A stretch of 64,000 nucleotides of DNA from Pandoraea sp. PE-S2T-3 (lineage in GTDB: Bacteria > Pseudomonadota > Gammaproteobacteria > Burkholderiales > Burkholderiaceae). Positions 42,034 to 50,573 of the stretch are shown here, in pieces. Location of the stretch: assembly GCF_002179965.1 (NCBI RefSeq), contig NZ_NGUQ01000037.1, positions 248,001-312,000 of the forward strand, in the 5' to 3' direction. The position numbers were made by a program, and so were the translations under genes. Position 1 is the stretch's first letter. Each line of letters starts with the position of its first letter. Below the pieces are notes generated by a model. It did no database searches and was not told where the DNA came from. It saw nothing but the letters and a program-made list of their open reading frames with translations.

Positions 42034-44534
42034 GAACCGTCCCCCCGGGATGACGACGCCTGTGCACTGGGGCGACGCGACTTGGCATCGCGTGCCAGCG
42101 CGCCAAAGGGAATGCAGACGAGCGGGCCGACGCGGGCAATCTCGCCATCGGGCGGGGCTCGCCAGTCGAACGTTGCGCGGCAGCGTTGCACACCGTCGTG
42201 CGATTCAAGTGTGTTGCGCGGGGCGAGCGTGTCGATGAATGCCTCGCCGTCGTAGCCCACCACGGTGACGAAGCCGCTTTGCACATGACGCACCGACACG
42301 CCGGGCTTGAGCGGCACACCGGCGGCGCTCACGAGCGTGATCAGCGCCGCTTGATATCGCCGCACGGGAAATCGTACGAGCACGCCGGCACCGGTTTGCG
42401 GCGCAATGCGCCGCTCGGTCGCGACGACTTCCAGATCGGCGGGCAGGTGCACGGGATCGATGCCGATACGCGCTGGCTCGAACCCGTTGAGATCCGGCAC
42501 GAGGAAGTAGCCGCGCGCATCGGTATGTCCGATCGGCACCGATTCGCGCAGCACGGGCACGTCGGCGTGGCCGTCGGTGCTGACGAGGGCGAAGGCGTCG
42601 TAAGTGCGCCGCGTGGCGTGCAGGCTGCGATCCATGACGACAAGTGCACCGGTCATGCCGAGGGCCGCGCCGCGCTGATGGCCCACTTGCTGCGCGAGTG
42701 CCGAGACTTCACCATGACGTCCGAGATACCGCAGCTCACCTTGCGCCGTGCGCTGCGAGAAGGCCCGCCCCCCGAGGACCTGCCAACCCCAGCCGCCGCC
42801 ATAGTCGGGTGTGCGGCCCGCTGAGGCCCACGCTTGTGTCTGACCGTCCTGTTGTGTGACGGAGGCGCTGCCCAGCACGCCGTTCCCCAGCAGCAGGCTC
42901 AACATGGCAAACACGCCGTGCGAGCGTCGTCGGGCGAGGTCGCGAAAGCCGCCGATCGAGAGCATGCCGCGTGAGCTGGCGGGCACGTTGAGGCTGGCCG
43001 ACAGCACGCGTGTGGCAGGCTGGCGCGGCGCACGCTGCCCGAAGTAGGCGAGCGACGCCGTGCCGCCGCGTCCCCACGGCACCGAGACGCTGACACGCTC
43101 GCTGGCGCTGGCGGCGGGCGACCCGTCGAGCGACGCGAGGTCGCGATATCGGCCCGCCGTGCGGATGATCTGCGCATCGACGCTCACATGCCGCGAAATG
43201 TACTGATAGCCCGCGCTCCATTGCGCACCGGTGCGACGTCCGCCGGACGCCGCCATGGCGGCACTGACCACCCCGGCCCTGCGCAGCGCCATTAGCGCGC
43301 CAACGCCCCCCATGGCCAGACGTCGCCCCGCTTGTACCTGCGCTTCCAGCGTCAGCGCGTCAGTGACCCCGTAACGCGCCGCCACCGAGGCGACAGGATG
43401 ATGCCGATACGAGAACGACCGCACACCGTAGTCGTCGCGCGGCAAACCGGCTTCGAGCGAAAAGCTCGACAGTCCCTTGGCCAGCAGACGCGGATCGATG
43501 TAGAGCGGCACGTTCGTGATCTGCTCGCGCCCGAGTGCGTCGCGTGTGACGACGCTCGCTTGCAAATCGCCCGTCAGCCCCGGCGCTTCCTGAATCACGA
43601 ACGGGCCCGGCGGTACGCGACTGCCGAAGCGCCGCACGCCATCGAGATACAGATCGACGGATGACGGCACGACGGCACTGCCGCGCAACGCGGGCACGGG
43701 GAACGTGACGAGATCGGGGCGCAAGCTGAAGTTGCGCCGCCATTGCAGCCCGGCAATCCGCACGGAGCGGCTCCAGGACAGCGAGCCCGTGATGAGATCG
43801 CCCGCTGTCCAACTGGTCAGCGTGGCCGGATTGTTGTGCTGCCACGCGGTGTCATAGCGCAAGTAACCGCGCCGCCATGGCGAGTGTTCGACCAGACCGG
43901 TTTGCGACAGGGAGGCGCCGGACCAGAAGCCCCGGACTTCGCTCCACACCGATGCCTGTGTTTGACTGTCGCGTTGCACGTAGCCGTCGTAGTTCACGAT
44001 CAGGCCGGGGTCTGCGGTGGCGGTGACGGCCTCGGCGAGCATGCCCCCGACGCGATAGGGCGTAAGCCAGGCGTCGCCCAGAAGCAGATCGATGCGCTGG
44101 TGCGTGGCATCGTAGTTGACCTGCACGCCGTCGAGCGTATCGAGCGCGACCTCCCGCGCGTCGTCGCGTGGCAGCGCGTTGCCAGAGAGGCCGAGTCTGC
44201 GCAAGTCGCCGGCGTTGACGAGCCAGTGGCCGTTGCGCTGTGTGAACGGGGCCAGCAACCCGGTCGCTTGACCGTTGATTAGCACGTCGAGAACGTAGCG
44301 CCCGTCGGGGAGATCCGGGGGCGATCGGGTCGGCAGTGCCATCGGTGCGGACACATCGGCGCCGTCTTCGGAAGCCGATGACATGGACAACTTGGACGAT
44401 GGGGACGACACCGCTGCGGGCGGGGTGGCCGATGCCGTCGCGCTCGACGCCGGACCGCTCAGGGCCATCGTCGACACCATGACGCTGGCCATGGCACCCG
44501 ATGCCAGATGCACCACGCGCACCACGCGCACCAC
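42030..44534 (-). CDS. Outer-membrane fimbrial usher (Csu-type)
   Basis: About 834 residues. After a signal sequence the N-terminal domain (YVLDVLINGQ, LVNAGDLRRLGL) is followed by the beta-barrel (for example RYLRYDTAWQ, FGSRVPPGPFVIQEAPG), a middle domain and C-terminal domains ending with LVCIPFG. It exports and assembles pilin subunits handed over by the chaperone. The start is uncertain: ATG 44492 leaves no basic n-region, while GTG codons at 44534 or as far up as 44615 keep the Arg-Val-Val repeat as a signal n-region; I used 44534. A much longer open frame to 45014 overlaps the chaperone gene and is not real. Confidence 0.85.
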   Translation of the reverse strand: MVRVVRVVHLASGAMASVMVSTMALSGPASSATASATPPAAVSSPSSKLSMSSASEDGADVSAPMALPTRSPPDLPDGRYVLDVLINGQATGLLAPFTQRNGHWLVNAGDLRRLGLSGNALPRDDAREVALDTLDGVQVNYDATHQRIDLLLGDAWLTPYRVGGMLAEAVTATADPGLIVNYDGYVQRDSQTQASVWSEVRGFWSGASLSQTGLVEHSPWRRGYLRYDTAWQHNNPATLTSWTAGDLITGSLSWSRSVRIAGLQWRRNFSLRPDLVTFPVPALRGSAVVPSSVDLYLDGVRRFGSRVPPGPFVIQEAPGLTGDLQASVVTRDALGREQITNVPLYIDPRLLAKGLSSFSLEAGLPRDDYGVRSFSYRHHPVASVAARYGVTDALTLEAQVQAGRRLAMGGVGALMALRRAGVVSAAMAASGGRRTGAQWSAGYQYISRHVSVDAQIIRTAGRYRDLASLDGSPAASASERVSVSVPWGRGGTASLAYFGQRAPRQPATRVLSASLNVPASSRGMLSIGGFRDLARRRSHGVFAMLSLLLGNGVLGSASVTQQDGQTQAWASAGRTPDYGGGWGWQVLGGRAFSQRTAQGELRYLGRHGEVSALAQQVGHQRGAALGMTGALVVMDRSLHATRRTYDAFALVSTDGHADVPVLRESVPIGHTDARGYFLVPDLNGFEPARIGIDPVHLPADLEVVATERRIAPQTGAGVLVRFPVRRYQAALITLVSAAGVPLKPGVSVRHVQSGFVTVVGYDGEAFIDTLAPRNTLESHDGVQRCRATFDWRAPPDGEIARVGPLVCIPFGALARDAKSRRPSAQASSSRGDGS

Positions 44535-44537
44535 ACC
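44511..44537. repeat. Three 9-base tandem units at the usher signal-peptide start
   Basis: Two perfect CACCACGCG units and a third that matches at most positions. Read on the minus strand they encode a repeating Arg-Val-Val at the presumed N-terminus of the usher. Because the unit is nine bases, changes in copy number would keep frame. Confidence 0.6.
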
Positions 44538-44604
44538 GCGCCGCTCGGGGCGGCCGAGGGCGCGGCAGTGGGGGGGAGCGGGCGCGAGGGGCGCATGGCG
44601 ACGG

Positions 44605-45366
44605 TTACCGGGCACCGTCCGTTGCCGGGCTGGCAGCAAACCGCATCGGCACCGTATCGATGCGCGACTCCACGGTGAACGGGGGGATCGGCGGCGCGCC
44701 TGACGGCCACCGCGCGGCAAAGCGCCGCGTCTGGCCGGCCAGTACGTAGCCCAGCAACCCGTGGGTGAGCTCGACACTTCGGCCCGTGGCGTCGAGCACC
44801 CGCGTGGCGCCCAGTTGAGCGTGCTGCTCCCCGTCGTTGTGCACTTCCAACTCGCCCCGCAGCCAGTGCACGTCGAAGCGCAGCGAGGGTGCCTGCAAGT
44901 CGTTTGCCTGCACGAAGACCGGCAACGAATAGCGCAGCCGGATGGTGACGCCTTCCGCCGGTGCCTCCGCGACAGCCGGCAGTTCGTCGACCAGCAGCCG
45001 ATAACTTTGCTCACCCTGCGTGGGCTCGGCGGTCAGTCGCACGAGCCGTACGATCTGCTGCTCACCCGGTTCGATGCGCAAGATCGGCGGGCTGGCGATC
45101 AGTGCATCGGTCGGCGTGAGCACGTTCTCGCCGTCTCGCTGCGTCCAGGCATACAGGCGCAGTTGCCCGTGAATCGGCAAATCGCCGGTGTTGCCCAGTG
45201 TGAGCGTGGTCGCGGGCTGCGTCGGCGCAAGACTGACGATCACGGGCGAGACCTGAAGGCTCGCGCCATGGCCGTCGGTGACGCCCAGCGTCAACAGGGC
45301 GACAAAGGCACCGCTGGCCGCGCGGGCGGCATGACGGCGGGCGTCGGGTCGCGAGGGAGTCGTCAT
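44605..45366 (-). CDS. Periplasmic pilus chaperone (PapD-like, CsuC type)
   Basis: A 253-residue exported protein: signal peptide to about residue 34, then the chaperone Ig-like domain (LQVSPVIVSLAP, ATTLTLGNTGD, PPILRIEPGEQQIVRLVR, YRLLVDELP) and a second domain with LRYSLPVFVQ. It folds and caps pilin subunits by donor-strand complementation. It starts ten bases after the pilin gene and ends inside the beginning of the usher open frame. Confidence 0.92.
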   Translation of the reverse strand: MTTPSRPDARRHAARAASGAFVALLTLGVTDGHGASLQVSPVIVSLAPTQPATTLTLGNTGDLPIHGQLRLYAWTQRDGENVLTPTDALIASPPILRIEPGEQQIVRLVRLTAEPTQGEQSYRLLVDELPAVAEAPAEGVTIRLRYSLPVFVQANDLQAPSLRFDVHWLRGELEVHNDGEQHAQLGATRVLDATGRSVELTHGLLGYVLAGQTRRFAARWPSGAPPIPPFTVESRIDTVPMRFAASPATDGAR

Positions 45367-45376
45367 CGCAATGGCC

Positions 45377-45904
45377 TCAGAAATACACCGTCGCCGTCAC
45401 CGTCGAGGTGTAGACGTCCGGTGTCGGCATGGTGGCCGAGAGCGTTGCCTGCCCGTAGACGGTGTACGTTTTCAGCACGCCGCTCCCCGAGTCGCCCAAC
45501 GTATTGGTGCCTTGGGTGTTGCCCCACGGTGTGGCGTGACCCGAGTCTTGATAGAGCCCGAACGGGATGGTCGTGGTGTTGCCAGTGAGCGTGCCCGCGA
45601 GCAGACGGCTGGTCTCGGTGGAACTGGCCGTCGTGCCGGCGTTCAGGCCAATGTTGTAGCCGGTGGACGAGGTGCAGATGACGGTCAGCGTCGAGGTGCT
45701 TGACACCGGCCCGGTGGCCGACCCTTGCACGGGCGTGAACGTCATCGGCGTTGCCGCAATGGTGCACCCCGGCAAAATGGTCAGCGACACCAGCATCGTT
45801 GCCGTCGCCGAGCCGTTGGAGTAAGTGGCGCCTTGTACGGGGCCATTCAGTGCGAGCAATCCGGCAGCCCCGGACAGGGTCAGGCACAGCAGCGATTTTT
45901 TCAT
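45377..45904 (-). CDS. Spore coat U domain pilin (CsuA/B-like major subunit)
   Basis: A 175-residue exported protein, first gene of the operon. Signal peptide MKKSLLCLTLSGAAGLLALNG with cleavage near QGA (residue 26), then one SCPU domain with Cys residues in LPGCTIAATP and LTVICTSSTGYN and the C-terminal donor-strand-like TSTVTATVYF. It is probably the main shaft subunit. A good AGGAG precedes the ATG at 45904; a 17-residue longer frame lacks a signal sequence. Confidence 0.9.
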   Translation of the reverse strand: MKKSLLCLTLSGAAGLLALNGPVQGATYSNGSATATMLVSLTILPGCTIAATPMTFTPVQGSATGPVSSTSTLTVICTSSTGYNIGLNAGTTASSTETSRLLAGTLTGNTTTIPFGLYQDSGHATPWGNTQGTNTLGDSGSGVLKTYTVYGQATLSATMPTPDVYTSTVTATVYF

Positions 45905-46418
45905 CGTCGTTCTCCTTCGGAGTCCTATTTGAAAGTGAGGCCATTCGAAGCGCATTCAGGCACTAGGAGGCGCGGCAGGGCACTACGCGGACAGCGTTCG
46001 TGACACCTGTTTTACCGACGCTGTCTACGTAGTTTATTAAGGCATTTGCGCGGAATGGGCGCGCTTTTAAGGCTTTCGGAATGTTCCCAACAATGGGACG
46101 AGAGGCCGCGCTTCCCGTGTCACTGGCATACGCGCAACGCGCATGTTTTGGCGAGACGCAGTGCGCACGCGTGGATGTGGCGCAACAGGCGTGCCGACCG
46201 GCGCGTACGCTTTGCGACACCGTGTCGCAGGGCGATATGACGGCGATCAAAGCCTGCGCGCGCGGCACAAGCATTCGCGCATATTTCACTTGCTCTCGTT
46301 ACGTCGCCGTCTCTAGAATGACTTCTTGACGCGTATCGGGCGTCGTCTGCGCTACCCGCGCTGTACGCCGCCCGCCGCCTGTGTTCGCTGCCTGCGGATA
46401 TTTCACGAGAGGGATGCC
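45905..46418. promoter_or_regulatory. Divergent intergenic region pilus operon / HdeD
   Basis: A 514-base gap between divergent genes with no convincing protein. The first 200 bases before the pilin gene are AT-richer (TTTATTAAGG near 46033) and should hold the pilus promoter. A strong 17-base palindrome is listed separately. Confidence 0.5.
46213..46229. promoter_or_regulatory. 17-base palindrome between the pilus operon and HdeD
   Basis: TGCGACAC-C-GTGTCGCA is a perfect 8-base inverted repeat around one base. It is about 310 bases from the pilin ATG and 190 from the hdeD-like ATG. It looks like a dimeric regulator site; the regulator is unknown. Confidence 0.45.
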
Positions 46419-46982
46419 ATGCTCAGACTTCTGTCGAAATACTGGTGGTTGCTTGTTTTGCGCGGCGTACTCGCCGTTGTCTTCGGGATCGCGGCGTTTG
46501 CGCTGCCCGGTGTGACCCTTGCCGTGCTAGTGCTGTGCTTCGGCGCGTTTTCGTTTGTCGACGGGGTCTTTTCTCTTGCCGGTGCCTGGAGCGCCCGCAA
46601 GGAGCATGCCGAATGGTGGCTGCCGCTGTTGCAAGGCGTCGTCGGCATCATCATCGGTGTCCTGACTTATCTCAACCCGGCGTTGACCGCCGTTGCGTTG
46701 CTCATCTATATCGTTGCCTGGAGTTTCGTCACCGGCGTGCTGCAAATTGCGGCCGGTATCGCGTTGCGCCGCGAGATCCAGGGCGAGCTGTGGATCATTC
46801 TTTCCGGCGTGTTCAGCATTCTGTTTGCCGCGTTCATCATGTGGCAGCCGGGTGCCGGCGCGTTGGCGCTCATTTGGGCCATCGGTGCATGGGCCATCGT
46901 GTGGGGCGTACTGCTCGTGTTGGCCGGCTTCAAATTGCGTGGCGTGGCGCACGGCGCGTCGTCCACTTCCGCCGCGACATAG
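46419..46982 (+). CDS. HdeD-family membrane protein (DUF308)
   Basis: A 187-residue protein with about six TM helices in pairs. It begins MLRLLSKYWWLLVLRGVLAVVFG and carries repeated G-I-x-A-F-x-x-P patterns (FGIAAFALPGVTL, VLTYLNPALTA, FAAFIMWQPGAGAL), typical of the HdeD/DUF308 family linked to acid resistance in E. coli. Here the role is unproven. GAGAGGG precedes the ATG at 46419. It is followed, after a 165-base gap, by dps, another stress gene. Confidence 0.88.
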   Translation: MLRLLSKYWWLLVLRGVLAVVFGIAAFALPGVTLAVLVLCFGAFSFVDGVFSLAGAWSARKEHAEWWLPLLQGVVGIIIGVLTYLNPALTAVALLIYIVAWSFVTGVLQIAAGIALRREIQGELWIILSGVFSILFAAFIMWQPGAGALALIWAIGAWAIVWGVLLVLAGFKLRGVAHGASSTSAAT

Positions 46983-47147
46983 TCTTCGAATTCGGGGCAT
47001 GCGCGGCTTTGATGCCGTTGCATTGCGCGATACGATGCCCCCGATCAGCGTTTCCGTTCGTCCGCCCAGGTGGCCCCGGCTGCCTGATGCCGGCGGATTC
47101 CTCCCCCCGGCAGCCGCTGTGCTGCCAGACGTCAGCAGGAGTGTGAA

Positions 47148-47633
47148 ATGGCTCTGAACCATACGCGTAACACCCTCGGTGAAAAGATCCGGATCGAGTC
47201 GGTCAATCTGCTTAATCGCGGGTTGATCAACGGCATCGACGTCCAGCGTCAGGCCAAGCAGGCGCATTGGAACGTGCACGGCCCGGGCTTCATCGAGCTG
47301 CATCTGTTGTTTGACGACGTGTATAACGCCGCGATCGAATGGGCCGACCTGTGCGCCGAGCGTCTCGTGGCGCTCGGTGGCGTGGCCGACGGCCGCGTGC
47401 AGACGGTGGCTGAAAAGACCGAACTGCCGAAGTACAAGAACGAGTTCAAGCGCGGGCTCGATCACGCTGCCGCGCTGGCCGAGGCGCTGGCCGGCTATGG
47501 CGAAATCATTCGCGGTCTGATCGACGCATCGGCCGAGATCGGCGATGCCACCACGTCGGACGTTTTTACTGAAATCTCGCGCGGCGTCGACGATCACCTC
47601 TGGAAGGTCGAGGCTCACCTTCGCGGCGAGTAA
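47148..47633 (+). CDS. dps: DNA starvation/stationary phase protection protein Dps
   Basis: A 161-residue ferritin-like protein. All five ferroxidase residues match E. coli Dps by spacing: His40 (AHWNVHG), His52, Asp56, Asp67 and Glu71. It should bind and oxidise iron with peroxide, protecting DNA. The N-terminus is short with a few basic residues, so DNA binding strength cannot be predicted. CAGGAG lies about seven bases before the ATG. Confidence 0.95.
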   Translation: MALNHTRNTLGEKIRIESVNLLNRGLINGIDVQRQAKQAHWNVHGPGFIELHLLFDDVYNAAIEWADLCAERLVALGGVADGRVQTVAEKTELPKYKNEFKRGLDHAAALAEALAGYGEIIRGLIDASAEIGDATTSDVFTEISRGVDDHLWKVEAHLRGE

Positions 47634-47678
47634 GCGCCATCCGGCCGCCGGCCCCCGCTGGCGGCCGATCCATCGTGA

Positions 47679-47714
47679 ATGCGCGCACCGGCGTTGGTCC
47701 GGGGCGCGCATTTG
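47679..47714 (+). terminator. Hairpin after dps
   Basis: ATGCGCGC (47679-47686) pairs with GCGCGCAT (47704-47711), followed by three Ts. It lies 46 bases after the dps stop. Confidence 0.55.
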
Positions 47715-47773
47715 TCATCTTTGCCTGACTTCTCCCGCCCGATTCTCTCTCTGCTACTCCCCTCGGAGCCGTT

Positions 47774-50461
47774 ATGACCACCCGCAATCTGAGCCAAATG
47801 TTCCAGCCGAAGTCGGTCGCCGTCATCGGGGCGTCCAACCGTGAGCGTCGTGTGGGCACGACCGTGCTGCAAAACGTGATCGACGGTGGCTTCGAGGGCG
47901 CGATCTACCCGGTCAATCCGAAGTACTCGACGCTCGCGGGACGCAAGTGCTATCGCGACGTGGCCGACCTGCCGCAGGCCCCTGATCTTGCGGTGATCTG
48001 CACGCCGCCCGCGACGGTGCCCGATCTGATTCGCGACCTCGGCGAGCGCGGCACGCGTGCCGTGGTGGTGCTCACCTCGGGGCTTGCGCGGGAGCGCGAT
48101 CGCGACGGTGTGACGCTGCAAGATCGCATGCTCAGGAACGCCAAACCGCACGTGCTGCGTATTCTCGGGCCGAATTGCATCGGGATGCTGAGCCCCGGCA
48201 TCGGGCTCAATGCCAGCTTTGCCCACATGGGCGCCCGGGCGGGCAACCTCGCCTTCGTGTCGCAATCGGGCGCGCTGACCACCGCCGTGCTCGACTGGGC
48301 CGACGCGCGCGAAATCGGCTTCTCGCATTTCGTCTCGATGGGCGACAGCGCCGACGTGGACTTTGGCGACATGCTCGACTACCTCGCGAGCGATCCGCGC
48401 ACCGACGCCATCCTGATGTACATGGAATCGATTCGCGATGCGCGCAAATTCATGTCCGCCGCGCGCGCCGCCTCGCGCAACAAACCGGTGGTCGTCATCA
48501 AGTCGGGCCGGGTGCCGGAAGGGGCGCAGGCCGCCGCGTCGCACACGGGAGCGCTGGCCGGGGCCGATGACGTCTATGACGCCGCGATTCGCCGCGCGGG
48601 CATGTTGCGCGTGAATACCACCGACGAACTGTTTGCCGCCGTAGAGACGCTGGCGCGTTTGCGACCGTTCTACGGCGACAAGTTGTCGATCATGACCAAC
48701 GGCGGCGGCGCCGGGGTGATGGCCACCGACGCCCTTGTGCTCGACGGCGGCAAGCTCGCCCACCTGTCGGACAAGACCCGCGACGCGCTCGACGCGGCGC
48801 TGCCGAAAACCGTGGGCCGCGTGAATCCGGTGGACATCGGTGGCGACGCGGATCTCGCGCGCTATACGGCGACGCTCGCCGCGTTGTGCGAAGACCCGGA
48901 GACGGCGGCGGTGCTGTTCATTCAGGCCCCCACGGCCGTCATGCCCAGTGTGGACGTGGCGAACGCGCTGGCGGCGTTGCCCCGGCCATCGAAGAACGTG
49001 TTCACGTGCTGGCTGGGCGGCGAGACCGCCGAGCGTGCACGACGGATTTGCCGCGAGGCCGGGTTGCCGACCTACGACACACCCGAGAATGCGGCGCGCG
49101 CGTTCCTTGAAGCGGTGAACTATCGCCGCAATCAGTCGTTGCTGATGGAAACGCCGCCGTCGATTCCGCCCGGTTTCTCACCGGATGTGGCGCGGGTGCG
49201 TGCCATCGTCGGCGACGCGATGCGCGAGGGGCGCGAATTACTCACCGAGCCGGAGGCGAAGGGAGTGCTTGCCGCGTATGGCATTCCCGTCGTCGAGACC
49301 GTGGTGGCCGACACGCCCGAGCACGCCGCCGAATTGGCGCAGGGCCTCGGCTTCCCCGTGGCCGTCAAATTGATTTCACCGGACATCACGCACAAGTCGG
49401 ACGTCGGCGGCGTGGTGCTCAATATCGAAACGGCAGAGCAGGCGCTGGACGCCGCTCGCCAGATTCGCAAACGGGCACTGGCCGCCAAGCCCGATGCGCG
49501 TGTGACCGGCTACTCGGTGCAGCGCATGGCGAATGGAGCCGAAGCCTTCGAGCTGATCGTCGGGGTGGCCACCGACAGCGTGTTCGGTCCGGTGCTGCTG
49601 TTCGGGCAGGGCGGCACGGCGGTGGAAGTCATTGCCGATCGCACGATCGGGCTGCCGCCGCTGAACCTGAATCTGGCGCGCGATATGGTGGCGCGTGCCC
49701 GTGTGTCAAAACTGATTGCGGGCTATCGCAATCGACCCGCCGCCGATCATGAGGCGATCTATCTCACACTCGTGAAGCTCTCGCAACTGGTGTGCGATGT
49801 GCCCGAGATCGCCGAGCTCGACATCAATCCGCTGTTCGCCGATTCGCACGGCGTGCTGGCGCTCGACGCGCGCATCGTGGCGCGCAAACCGGTGGCGCCG
49901 GGGCACGCGCGTCTGGCCATTCGCCCGTATCCGCAAGAGCTCGAAAGCACGGTCGATGCCGGCGGCAAGCCGGTGCGCGTGCGTCCGATCCGCCCGGAAG
50001 ACGAACCTGCCTACAACCAGTTCTTCCACACGCTCACGCCGCAGGATGTGCAGTTCCGCTACTTCGGACTGATCAAGGAGCTGTCGCACTCGCAGATGGC
50101 GCGCGTGACGCAGATCGACTACGACCGCTCGATGACGTTTGTCGCGACGGAAAAGGATGACGAGGGGAACACGCGGCTGCTGGGCGTGGTGCAGGCGTTG
50201 GCCGACCCCGACAACACTGTGGCCGAGTTTGCCGTGACGGTGAGTCCTGCCGCACAGGGCAGGGGGCTGGGAAGGGCGCTGATGGAGCACATCGTCGACT
50301 ACAGCCGCAAGCGCGGTACGGGGGAACTCATCGGCTATGTACTCACGGCAAATACGCGTATGCTGACACTCGCCCGGCATCTCGGCTTTGTCGAAGACAA
50401 GGAGATGGAAGCGGGCATTGTTCATATCCGGCTGCCGCTGCAACAGACGGCGCAGGCGTAG
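47774..50461 (+). CDS. ADP-forming acyl-CoA synthetase fused to GNAT acetyltransferase (Pat/YfiQ-like)
   Basis: An 895-residue protein. In order: CoA-binding Rossmann domain (VAVIGASNRERRVGTTVLQN), succinyl-CoA-ligase-like domains with His257 in ASHTGALAG, an ATP-grasp region (about residues 490-720; GFPVAVKLISPDITHKSDVGG) and a C-terminal GNAT domain from about 734 with the acetyl-CoA loop QGRGLGRALM. Pat/YfiQ proteins of this layout acetylate lysines, for example on acetyl-CoA synthetase; ADP-forming synthetases make ATP from acyl-CoA. His257 corresponds to the phospho-His of active synthetases, so the first half may be catalytic here. GGAG lies before the ATG. Confidence 0.88.
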   Translation: MTTRNLSQMFQPKSVAVIGASNRERRVGTTVLQNVIDGGFEGAIYPVNPKYSTLAGRKCYRDVADLPQAPDLAVICTPPATVPDLIRDLGERGTRAVVVLTSGLARERDRDGVTLQDRMLRNAKPHVLRILGPNCIGMLSPGIGLNASFAHMGARAGNLAFVSQSGALTTAVLDWADAREIGFSHFVSMGDSADVDFGDMLDYLASDPRTDAILMYMESIRDARKFMSAARAASRNKPVVVIKSGRVPEGAQAAASHTGALAGADDVYDAAIRRAGMLRVNTTDELFAAVETLARLRPFYGDKLSIMTNGGGAGVMATDALVLDGGKLAHLSDKTRDALDAALPKTVGRVNPVDIGGDADLARYTATLAALCEDPETAAVLFIQAPTAVMPSVDVANALAALPRPSKNVFTCWLGGETAERARRICREAGLPTYDTPENAARAFLEAVNYRRNQSLLMETPPSIPPGFSPDVARVRAIVGDAMREGRELLTEPEAKGVLAAYGIPVVETVVADTPEHAAELAQGLGFPVAVKLISPDITHKSDVGGVVLNIETAEQALDAARQIRKRALAAKPDARVTGYSVQRMANGAEAFELIVGVATDSVFGPVLLFGQGGTAVEVIADRTIGLPPLNLNLARDMVARARVSKLIAGYRNRPAADHEAIYLTLVKLSQLVCDVPEIAELDINPLFADSHGVLALDARIVARKPVAPGHARLAIRPYPQELESTVDAGGKPVRVRPIRPEDEPAYNQFFHTLTPQDVQFRYFGLIKELSHSQMARVTQIDYDRSMTFVATEKDDEGNTRLLGVVQALADPDNTVAEFAVTVSPAAQGRGLGRALMEHIVDYSRKRGTGELIGYVLTANTRMLTLARHLGFVEDKEMEAGIVHIRLPLQQTAQA

Positions 50462-50573
50462 GGCCTGTCAGGGCTCCAGGAGACACGGTTCGCGTCGTCA
50501 GTCGAGGGTGGCGCGAACGCTGTGCTTGTCGCTTGCCCGCGAGGCAGGGTAGCCGCCTCGACCAAGGATTCGA

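Noticed and set aside
44535-45014. N-terminal extension of the usher frame
   Set aside because: Overlaps the chaperone gene in another frame; it is Arg/Cys/Ser-rich and gives no signal peptide at its start.
46081-46329. Small open frame in the pilus/HdeD gap
   Set aside because: No Shine-Dalgarno, no motif, and a competing open frame on the other strand; most likely regulatory DNA.
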